From Smithellaceae bacterium (GTDB lineage Bacteria > Desulfobacterota > Syntrophia > Syntrophales > Smithellaceae): a stretch of DNA of 63,931 nucleotides. Below the pieces are notes generated by a model. It saw only the letters and a list, made by a program, of their open reading frames with translations. It made no database searches and was not told where the DNA came from. The stretch is from NCBI GenBank assembly GCA_030690945.1, contig JAUYFM010000016.1, positions 1-63,931 on the forward strand. The letters are read 5' to 3'. The position numbers and the translations under genes were made by a program. Shown in pieces: positions 24,595 to 31,394 of the stretch; the first letter of the stretch is position 1, and the number at the start of each line of letters is the position of its first letter.

Positions 24595-25911
24595 TCACCG
24601 GTATTTTTTTATAAAATGATAATGGGAGCCGAAACGTTCAAATGCCGCCTGATCCAGTGCATCCTGATGTTTGGGGTGAGCAATGCTGATGATCAGCCGC
24701 GCCCGCTCCTGCAAGGATCGGCCGTAAAGATTCACCGCACCGAATTCCGTCACCAGCCAATGCGCATGGGCGCGTGTTGTCACCACGCCCGCGCCGGGCA
24801 GCAATGCGGGAGCGATCTTGCTGACCCCTTTGTCCGTAACCGACGGCATGGCAATAATGGCCTTGCCACCCCGGGAACGCGAAGCGCCATACATAAAATC
24901 GATCTGCCCGCCCACACCGGAGTAAAATTTCATGCCTAATGAGTCGGCGCAGATCTGGCCGGTCAGATCAACTTGCAGCGCGGAATTAATGGCCGTGACC
25001 TTCGGGTTTCTGGAAATGATAAACGGATCATTGGTATAGCCGACATCCTTCATCAGCACTTGTGCATTCTGATGCGTGTAATCATATAATTGTTTTGAAC
25101 CCAAAAGAAACGTCGCCACCATCTTTCCCTGATCAATCGCCTTCATCGCGCCGTTGATCACGCCTTTTTCCACAAGCCCGATTACGCCGTCGGCAAACAT
25201 CTCCGTGTGGATACCAAGATTTTTATGCCCGCCCAGTTGATCCAGCACCGCGTTGGGAATGGCGCCGATGCCCATCTGCAGGGTGGCGCCATCTTCGACG
25301 AGCGCCGCGCAATGCCTGCCGATGGCCGCTTCCAGAGCATCGGGTTTCGCAAAATGGCCCGTCTCCAGCGGGGTATCATCTTCGACAAAAATATTGATTC
25401 TGCTCAAGGGAATGACGGCATCGCCGAATGTGCGGGGAACATGCGGATTGATCACCGCAATCACGGTATCCGCTGTTTCCATGGCAGCCAGTGTTGCATC
25501 CACCGATGTCCCCAGGGACACTGTGCCTTGTTCATCCGGCGGACAGACTTGCACCATGGCCACATTGCAGGGCAGATAACCTTCGCGATAAAGACGCTGG
25601 GTTTCGCCTAAGAACACTGGAATGTAATCAGCATATCCCTGCTGGGTCGGCTTACGAACATTCGATCCGACAAAAAAAGAATCCAGCTGGAAAATACCTT
25701 CAAACTCCGGATCGGCATAAGGCGCCGGGCCTTCCGTATGGAGATGATGGATATGAACATCGCGCAATTCACCCGCGCGCCCGCGCCGGCACAAAGCGGC
25801 AACCAGGCACTGGGGGGAACTGGCCACACTGCTGAGATGGACATGATCGCCTGATTTGATGACCTCAACCGCTTCGTCAGGCGTTAAAATTTTGAGGTTT
25901 TTTCTGTCCAT
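24595..25911 (-). CDS. Acetyl-CoA hydrolase/transferase (4-hydroxybutyrate CoA-transferase-like)
   Basis: The 438-residue protein is a cat2-type CoA-transferase. GIHTEMFADG holds the catalytic Glu (E237), at the position expected from 4-hydroxybutyrate CoA-transferase. GVGGQIDFMYGASRSRGGKA and VTEFGAVNLYGRSLQERA are the other family signatures. It moves CoA between acetyl-CoA and a short acid; the acid is not known. I chose the ATG at 25911 (AGGATC upstream); an in-frame ATG at 25953 would add residues encoded by the MITE at 25935. A truncated relative lies at 22986 and a fused relative at 39809. It follows thiolase and hydrolase genes on the same strand. Confidence 0.9.
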   Translation of the reverse strand: MDRKNLKILTPDEAVEVIKSGDHVHLSSVASSPQCLVAALCRRGRAGELRDVHIHHLHTEGPAPYADPEFEGIFQLDSFFVGSNVRKPTQQGYADYIPVFLGETQRLYREGYLPCNVAMVQVCPPDEQGTVSLGTSVDATLAAMETADTVIAVINPHVPRTFGDAVIPLSRINIFVEDDTPLETGHFAKPDALEAAIGRHCAALVEDGATLQMGIGAIPNAVLDQLGGHKNLGIHTEMFADGVIGLVEKGVINGAMKAIDQGKMVATFLLGSKQLYDYTHQNAQVLMKDVGYTNDPFIISRNPKVTAINSALQVDLTGQICADSLGMKFYSGVGGQIDFMYGASRSRGGKAIIAMPSVTDKGVSKIAPALLPGAGVVTTRAHAHWLVTEFGAVNLYGRSLQERARLIISIAHPKHQDALDQAAFERFGSHYHFIKKYR

Positions 25912-25934
25912 ATTGATGATCCTGGCGAAGGGGA

Positions 25935-26044
25935 CTAGTGTCTCGTCAATCAAGAAATGTCATTTCGACCGCAGGGAGAAATCTAAGATTTCTCAGTCGT
26001 TATGACTCCTTCGAAATGACAGAGTATCGTTGACAGGACACTAG
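25935..26044. repeat. MITE-like element, family A copy 1
   Basis: This 110 bp element is identical base for base to 39612-39721. It begins CTAGTGTC and ends GACACTAG, and inside has GTCATTTCGACC facing TCGAAATGAC plus GAGAAATCT facing AGATTTCTC, so it folds into nested hairpins. It sits directly upstream of the CoA-transferase gene. Perfect identity implies recent spread or gene conversion. Confidence 0.85.
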
Positions 26045-26138
26045 GCTGAAGGTCTTTTTTGTAGGCCTTCGGCCTTTATTTATTAATGACGGCGCATAAA
26101 GCGCCTTCATCTTAGCCTTCAGCCTTTAACCTTCAGTC

Positions 26139-26936
26139 TTATGACTTTAAAAACTCCCGAATATCGTGACTGAGCTGGTCTGGTTTTTCCAGCAGAATCG
26201 CGTGGCCGCAATTTTCGTAAATAATCATTTTCGCTTCCGGCAGCGTTTTTTGATAATCCTCCGCCAGCGGAATCGGGAAAAGCGGATCGTCCTTGCCTAA
26301 AATAATCAAGGTGGGCTGCGTAATATTCTGCGCCCGGCTGTTGATATCAAAAACACTGGCTGCTGCAAACTGCCTCAAAAAGGCATGCAGCGGTTGCGGA
26401 TTCTTCATCCGCAACTGGACTGCCTGATCCAAAATATCCGGGTGCTTTTCAACAAATCCCGGCGCCGTCATCATTGTTAAATCGATACGATATATCTGCT
26501 CGGCCGGTTTACCATAGATGGCTGCGGCCACTTTCTCCCAGAAAGGCTTGCCCAGTTCCTGGGATCGAGAACCGCCCATACCCGTCGCCACCAAAATCAG
26601 ACGGTTGACCCTGTCAGGATAAGACAGAGCCATTTCCTGTGCAATAAAACCACCCATGGAAAGCCCCGCCACGTGGGATTTTTCAATACCCAGCGCTCCC
26701 AGCAACCCGACTGCATCAGAAGCCATCAATTTAATGGAATATTCTTCATCCGGCTTGTCGGTTTGGCCGATGCCCCGGTTATCGAGCGCAATCACCCGGA
26801 AGTCTTTGGATAGTTCCCGTATCTGCGCGAACCATAAATCCATGGGAAAAGCCAGACCGTTAATGAGTATCAGCGGCTCGCCCTTGCCCTGCTCTTCGTA
26901 ATAAATTTTGATTCCGTTGACTGTTTGATGCGGCAT
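26139..26936 (-). CDS. Alpha/beta-fold hydrolase
   Basis: The 265-residue enzyme has the complete alpha/beta hydrolase triad: S93 in GLSMGG, an Asp in LGKDDPLFP (about 216) and His in CGHAILLEKP (about 245). The oxyanion region INGLAFPMDLW and the DNRGIGQTDKP motif resemble 3-oxoadipate enol-lactonase and ring-cleavage-product hydrolases. The substrate is not known; a thioester or lactone is possible beside thiolase and CoA-transferase genes. It lies 270 bases after the thiolase in the same direction, with a MITE of family B between them. Confidence 0.88.
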   Translation of the reverse strand: MPHQTVNGIKIYYEEQGKGEPLILINGLAFPMDLWFAQIRELSKDFRVIALDNRGIGQTDKPDEEYSIKLMASDAVGLLGALGIEKSHVAGLSMGGFIAQEMALSYPDRVNRLILVATGMGGSRSQELGKPFWEKVAAAIYGKPAEQIYRIDLTMMTAPGFVEKHPDILDQAVQLRMKNPQPLHAFLRQFAAASVFDINSRAQNITQPTLIILGKDDPLFPIPLAEDYQKTLPEAKMIIYENCGHAILLEKPDQLSHDIREFLKS

Positions 26937-26948
26937 AAGAAACTCCTA

Positions 26949-27062
26949 ATACCAAGTTGCATTCAAAGGGTAACAAATCAATGTAGTCCGAACCTTTAGG
27001 TTCGCGTGTTTAACGGGTCTAGAGACCCATACTACTGTCGACTTTTGACGGCGACTTGGCAT
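26949..27062. repeat. MITE-like element, family B copy 2 (short form)
   Basis: This 114 bp member has the left terminus ATACCAAGTTGCATTCAAA and a decayed right arm. It shares the GTAGTCCGAACCTTTAGGTTCG core with copies 1 and 3 but lacks 18 bases at the centre of the palindrome: GGGTCTA joins GAGACCC directly. It lies just upstream of the alpha/beta hydrolase start. Confidence 0.78.
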
Positions 27063-27146
27063 AAGAAACATAAACAGGTCATTGCGAGTAAATTGTTTCT
27101 TCCATTTGCAACCAGTTCGCTGATCTGGTAAATTGCTCCTACAAAA

Positions 27147-27188
27147 CAAGGGGTCTTGCCACCCTTTAGTGGTGGTTGAAACCCCTTG
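27147..27188 (-). terminator. Stem-loop after the thiolase gene
   Basis: CAAGGGGT pairs with ACCCCTTG, and an inner CCAC/GTGG pair surrounds CCTTTA, giving a two-part stem just 17 bases beyond the thiolase stop on the minus strand. It could stop or attenuate transcription before the hydrolase gene. There is no strong T tract. Confidence 0.4.
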
Positions 27189-27204
27189 TTCTGTAAATAA
27201 TTCA

Positions 27205-28494
27205 TTAAACCGCTTCGAGGGCAATTGCCATGCCCTGGCCGCCGCCGATGCACAGGGATGCGAGCCCTAATTTAACATTGCGGCGCTTCATTTCATTGGC
27301 CAGCGCCAAAACAATGCGCGCCCCCGAACAGCCAACCGGGTGTCCGATGGAAATGGCCGAGCCGTTGACGTTGGTAATGTCCCAGGGAATATTCAGCTCG
27401 CGCAGGCAGGCCATGGCCTGAGAGGCAAACGCTTCGTTGAGTTCAAACAGGCCGTAGTCTTTAATCGACGTGCCGGTAATGCGCAACAGCTTGCGAACGG
27501 CAGGAACAGGACCCAGTCCCATATAAGCGGGATCAACGCCGCCTGAGGCATAGCCTTTAATCCGCGCCAGGGGTTTCAAACCCATCTGTTTGGCTTTGTC
27601 TTCGCTCATGATCAGCAAGGCCGCTGCCGCGTCGTTGATGCCGGAGGCGTTGCCGGCTGTGACCGTGCCGTCCTTCTTGAAAGCCGTGCCCAGCTTGGCC
27701 AGTTTTTCCATGCTGGTGTCCATCGGACGTTCGTCCGTATCGAAAATTATCGGGTTGCCCTTTTTTTGTGGGATGGTGACCGGAACAATTTCACCTTTCA
27801 GGAGGCCGCTTTTAATCGCGCTGCGGGCGCGGGTGTGGCTCTCGAGGCTCATCTTGTCCTGCTCCTCGCGGGAGATGTTGTAGCGCGCGGCGATGTTTTC
27901 GGCAGTAATGCCCATGTGGTAACCATAGAAAATTTCATACAGAGCATCAAATACCATCAGGTCAACGGTTTTGCCGAAAGGCATATCCATCCGGTGGCCC
28001 CAGCGGGCCTTGGGCAGGCCAATCGGAACATCGCTCATGTTTTCCATGCCGCCCGCGATGACAACCTCGCTGTCACCAGCCTTGATGGAGGCCGCGGCAA
28101 GCGCGATGGCCTTCATGCCGGAGGCGCAAACTTTGTTGATGGTGAAGGCCGTGGTTTCTTTGGGAAGACCGGCGCGAATCATGGCCTGGCGTCCGACATT
28201 TTGTCCCTGACCGGCTCCGATGACGTTGCCCATGATCACTTCATCCACGGCGATGTCCTTGAGATTGCCATCCCACTTGCAATACTGCTGCTCAATGGGC
28301 GAAAGGCCTTCGTTCTTTGCGGTATCCGGCGCATCTTCTTGGGCGTAGGCCGGCAACACCGGTTTGAAACCGGCTTTGATTAAAGTTTCGCGAATGACGA
28401 GCGCTCCCAGATCTTTGGCTGGAACGTCTTTCAGGGCACCGCCGAAGGCCCCAACCGCGGTGCGCGCACCGCTGACAATGACTGCATTTGACAT
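27205..28494 (-). CDS. Acetyl-CoA acetyltransferase (thiolase)
   Basis: Thiolase condenses two acetyl-CoA or cleaves acetoacetyl-CoA and longer 3-ketoacyl-CoA. The catalytic residues are visible: C123 in NKVCASGMKA, NEAFASQ, the His and Cys region GHPVGCSGAR and the C-terminal CIGGGQGMA. At 429 residues it is about 35 longer than usual; the extra stretch is at about 45-80 (LPAYAQEDAPDTAKNEG and following), between the first strand and the IDEVIMGNV-like motif. This insertion is known in some anaerobe thiolases but is worth noting. GGAGG lies upstream of the ATG. It leads a group of hydrolase and CoA-transferase genes. Confidence 0.93.
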   Translation of the reverse strand: MSNAVIVSGARTAVGAFGGALKDVPAKDLGALVIRETLIKAGFKPVLPAYAQEDAPDTAKNEGLSPIEQQYCKWDGNLKDIAVDEVIMGNVIGAGQGQNVGRQAMIRAGLPKETTAFTINKVCASGMKAIALAAASIKAGDSEVVIAGGMENMSDVPIGLPKARWGHRMDMPFGKTVDLMVFDALYEIFYGYHMGITAENIAARYNISREEQDKMSLESHTRARSAIKSGLLKGEIVPVTIPQKKGNPIIFDTDERPMDTSMEKLAKLGTAFKKDGTVTAGNASGINDAAAALLIMSEDKAKQMGLKPLARIKGYASGGVDPAYMGLGPVPAVRKLLRITGTSIKDYGLFELNEAFASQAMACLRELNIPWDITNVNGSAISIGHPVGCSGARIVLALANEMKRRNVKLGLASLCIGGGQGMAIALEAV

Positions 28495-28679
28495 AATACT
28501 ACTACCTCCTTGATCTCGATATATTGATAATTCTTATGTCATTTCCATGACATTTTTAAGTCCAAAAGCCTGTGACGATTGACAATGCATCAAATTTGCG
28601 AGGGAGTATTTCATAATTGAGAAGCTAAGGCAAGAATGATTTACCGCGACTATCGGGCATAACGGGGATGGTTTTTCAT

Positions 28680-28811
28680 GGTCGTGTCTCGTATCTCGTG
28701 AAGCGTGAAGCGTCGTTCGTGACCCCCTTGCAGAGGGCGCGAGCGTATCTCGTTTTCACGCTTCACGCTTTACGTCTCCCGCTTCACGAAATACGGATCT
28801 TCACGCTTCAC
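28680..28811. repeat. CGTGAAGCG linker repeat, copy 1
   Basis: Imperfect palindromic array with GTGAAGCG and GTATCTCG units on the left and CGCTTCACG units on the right. It overlaps the 3' end of the HD-GYP gene, whose last dozen codons and TAA stop (CGTAAAGCG, a variant of CGTGAAGCG) come from the repeat. It marks the downstream limit of the signalling cluster. Confidence 0.75.
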
Positions 28812-30233
28812 GATCTCAAGGCTGAATCGTTTTTCCTCAAATAACCGCAGGCAGGCATCCACAACTTCAGCATCATAGAGAATGCCTCTGTTTTTTAAAA
28901 TCTCATCCTTCGCCTCATCAAGTCCCCGAGACGGACGATAGGGGCGATGCGACGCCATGGCTTCTATGACGTCCGCGACTGACAATATTTTTGATTCCAG
29001 CAAAATATCATTTCCGGTTAATTGGTTGGGATAGCCTGAGCCATCCAGCCTTTCATGATGCTCTATGACCATTCGGGCAATCGGCCAGGGAAAGTCAATG
29101 TCCTTCAAAATATCATATCCGGCCTGGGCATGCATCCTCACGATCTGAAGCTCAATGTCCGTCAGTTTGGTCGGTTTGGTAAGAATCTCGGAAGGAATGG
29201 ATATCTTCCCAAGATCATGAATCATACAGGCCAGACGAAGTCCGTCGACTTGTTTATCTTCAAGGTGCATTTCCACAGCAATAGCCTGGGCAAGATCGGC
29301 CACCCTGCGCTGATGACCTGCGGTGTAAGGGTCTCTCGTTTCCACCGTTATGGCCATGGCATTAATCGTGGCACCGAGTGATTTCCGCAACCGGTCAACA
29401 CCTTCCTGGCGTTCTGCTTCCAGTATTTTGAGTTCGGTAATGTCGCGCGCAACGCCACTGAAGCCCGTCGGAAGACCTGCTGAATCTTTTATTAATGTAA
29501 AAGAGGTCTGAACATACCTGGTGGTCCCGTCTTTTCGGATAATTTCATAATCAAATAATCTCCCGGGCTCACCTGTCCGGTAAGTTTGATTATGAGCCGA
29601 ATATATTTTTCGGGCTGTCTCCTGAGCCGTAAATTCCCGCGTGTCCATACCCATGAGTTCTTCCGGAGGATAACCCCATATCCGGCACAATGCGGTATTG
29701 AAAAAAGTAAATTTGCCGGCGATGTCTGTTTCATAATAACCGTCCTCAATCCTCTCCAGAATCGTCCGATATTTTTCCTCACTCTGGCACAATGCTTCTT
29801 CGGCCTGGATACGCTTGGTTCTTATTTCTTTCTTTTCCAGTTCCCGGGCAATGGCTACGCCAAGACGCGTCAAATTATCCTTCATGATATAATCGTGCGC
29901 CCCGCGGTGAATACAATCCAAAGCCGTCTCTTCTCCAATGGCTCCGGAAACAACAATGACCGGAATATCGATGTTCAGTTTCTTGATCATCGCAAGGGCG
30001 TCAACAGCACTAAACCGCGGCAGGTGATAATCACACAAAATAACATCCCAGTTTTTGCCGGACAAAGCATTGGTCATATCTTCCGGCGTCTCCACCCGTT
30101 CATATTCAGGTGCGTAGCCGTCTTTTTTCAGTTCCCTGAGGATGAGCAGGACGTCATCTTCCGAATCCTCCACCATTAAAACCCGGAGGAATCGAGGATT
30201 GCCGATTTCAGATTCAGTATTTTTTGCCATCAT
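28770..30233 (-). CDS. REC-PAS-HD-GYP response regulator
   Basis: From the ATG at 30233 (AAGGGG upstream) the protein has 487 residues. An N-terminal receiver domain (about 12-130) has VEDSEDD and the phosphoacceptor Asp in LCDYHLP. A PAS domain (about 150-270) ends in VARDITELK. An HD-GYP domain (about 285-470) has IHDLGK and HHERLDGSGYP, complete for c-di-GMP hydrolysis. It is the likely output of the cluster: phosphorylation by the kinase at 31395 would tune c-di-GMP. An upstream start at 30278 would add 15 residues encoded by the linker repeat. The last residues are also repeat-encoded. Confidence 0.92.
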   Translation of the reverse strand: MMAKNTESEIGNPRFLRVLMVEDSEDDVLLILRELKKDGYAPEYERVETPEDMTNALSGKNWDVILCDYHLPRFSAVDALAMIKKLNIDIPVIVVSGAIGEETALDCIHRGAHDYIMKDNLTRLGVAIARELEKKEIRTKRIQAEEALCQSEEKYRTILERIEDGYYETDIAGKFTFFNTALCRIWGYPPEELMGMDTREFTAQETARKIYSAHNQTYRTGEPGRLFDYEIIRKDGTTRYVQTSFTLIKDSAGLPTGFSGVARDITELKILEAERQEGVDRLRKSLGATINAMAITVETRDPYTAGHQRRVADLAQAIAVEMHLEDKQVDGLRLACMIHDLGKISIPSEILTKPTKLTDIELQIVRMHAQAGYDILKDIDFPWPIARMVIEHHERLDGSGYPNQLTGNDILLESKILSVADVIEAMASHRPYRPSRGLDEAKDEILKNRGILYDAEVVDACLRLFEEKRFSLEIVKREDPYFVKRET

Positions 30234-30245
30234 TAAAAACCCCTT

Positions 30246-30340
30246 CGTATCTCGTGAAGCGTATCTCGTGAAGCGCATCTCGTGAAACGTATCTCGTCGT
30301 TAGTATTTTTCGCTTCACGCTTCACGAGATGCGAGATACG
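30246..30340. repeat. CGTGAAGCG linker repeat, copy 2
   Basis: GTATCTCGTGAAGC is repeated three to four times, then an AT-rich loop (TTAGTATTTTT) and the inverted CGCTTCACGCTTCACGAGAT arm. It fills the gap between the single REC gene and the REC-PAS-HD-GYP gene. Confidence 0.8.
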
Positions 30341-30341
30341 T

Positions 30342-30785
30342 TTATTTTGAAACCGGTGGCGGCTCATTCCAAACCAACCAGAACAAACCTAGCGATTTAA
30401 TCGCTTCCACAAACTTATTAAAGTCAACCGGTTTACGGACATAACTATTTGCGCCCAGTTTATACCCATTGGCCAAATCCACCTCTTGCGATGAAGACGT
30501 GAGGATAACCACCGGCAGTAGTTTAGTGGCCTCATTTTGGCGGATGGCCTTCAGCACTTCCATGCCGTCGATTTTTGGGAGCTTCAGATCCAGCAGGGTA
30601 ACTACGGGCATATCCGTCAAATCCCGTCCCGCATAAATCCCCTTTCCAAACAGGTAATCCAGGGCTTCCACACCATCTTTGGCCACGATCACCTTATTGA
30701 AGATATTGTTTTGTTTGAATGCCCGTAACGTCAACTCGACATCATCAGGATTGTCCTCCACCAGCAAAATAATTTTGTTACCCAC
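30342..30785 (-). CDS. Single-domain response regulator (Rcp1-like)
   Basis: The 147-residue protein is a receiver domain alone: acidic pair VEDNPDD near residue 10, phosphoacceptor Asp in TLLDLKLPKIDG (about 66), Thr/Ser in ILTSSS and Lys in VRKPVDF. This is the Rcp1 type that pairs with bacteriophytochrome-like histidine kinases with the same C-terminal layout as the kinase encoded upstream at 31395. It begins with GTG at 30785 preceded by GAGGAG. It may shuttle phosphate between the kinase and other proteins. Confidence 0.93.
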   Translation of the reverse strand: MGNKIILLVEDNPDDVELTLRAFKQNNIFNKVIVAKDGVEALDYLFGKGIYAGRDLTDMPVVTLLDLKLPKIDGMEVLKAIRQNEATKLLPVVILTSSSQEVDLANGYKLGANSYVRKPVDFNKFVEAIKSLGLFWLVWNEPPPVSK

Positions 30786-30802
30786 AATTCGCTCCTCTCA
30801 TT

Positions 30803-30902
30803 GCGTATCTCGTGAAGCGTCGTTCGTGAAGCGTATCTCGTATCTCGTCGTTCACGCTTCACGCTTCACGAGATGCGCTTCACGGTTTCTTCCGCTTCAC
30901 GA
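30803..30902. repeat. CGTGAAGCG linker repeat, copy 3
   Basis: Units of GTATCTCGTGAAGCGT and GTTCGTGAAGCG on the left, CACGCTTCACGAGATGCGC on the right. On the minus strand its last unit (TCGTGAAGCGG) supplies the Ser codon and TGA stop of the four-helix-bundle gene. Confidence 0.8.
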
Positions 30903-31268
30903 ATTTAATCGTTTTATTAAGTTTCTCAACATCCGCGACTCGTGATCGAGTTTCTCGATTATTTTATCTCTTCCTGCTTGTGTAATATATACCAAAGCAA
31001 CACTAACCTCAACTTGTGTTTCCAGTTCGGCGCATGATCCAAGAGCAATATATAAAAACTGACGATATTCTTTGTTATGATACCGGTTGAAGCCCTCGGC
31101 AATATTGGAAGTTATGGACACGGCCGCTCTTCTCATTTGACTTGCCAACCCGTATAATTCTTCTTTGGGAAATGTTTTTGTACATTCGTAAACATCGACG
31201 ACTATTTCCATCGCCAGCCGCCACACATCCAAATCCCTGAAGTTCTTTATCTTACTCTTTTCTTCCAT
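30897..31268 (-). CDS. Four-helix-bundle protein (S23/bAvd-like)
   Basis: The 123-residue protein is the widespread small four-helix-bundle family also found in 23S rRNA intervening sequences: FRDLDVWRLAMEIVVDVYE, then KTFPKEELYGLASQMRRAA, SITSNIAEGFNR and FLYIALGSCAELETQ are its hallmarks. The function is unknown; relatives of diversity-generating retroelements bind RNA. AGGAG precedes the ATG at 31268. The stop codon lies in the linker repeat. It has no signalling domain, so it is an oddity inside a two-component cluster and may be linked to the repeats themselves. Confidence 0.9.
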   Translation of the reverse strand: MEEKSKIKNFRDLDVWRLAMEIVVDVYECTKTFPKEELYGLASQMRRAAVSITSNIAEGFNRYHNKEYRQFLYIALGSCAELETQVEVSVALVYITQAGRDKIIEKLDHESRMLRNLIKRLNS

Positions 31269-31281
31269 CGTGAACTCCTAG

Positions 31282-31389
31282 TTCGTGAAGCGTCTTTCGT
31301 GAAGCGTATCTCGTTCTTTTACGCTTCACGCTTCACGTAATACGCTTCACTGGTTCTTGCGCTTCACTCTTCACGCTTCACGAGATACT
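31282..31389. repeat. CGTGAAGCG linker repeat, copy 4
   Basis: TTCGTGAAGCGTCTTTCGTG on the left faces two inverted stretches of CGCTTCACGCTTCACG on the right with a CTTTTA loop. It separates the PAS histidine kinase gene from the four-helix-bundle gene. Confidence 0.8.
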
Positions 31390-31394
31390 TTATT

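Noticed and set aside
30897-31268. Four-helix-bundle protein as the accessory protein of a diversity-generating retroelement
   Set aside because: No reverse transcriptase, template repeat or variable repeat is present in the window.
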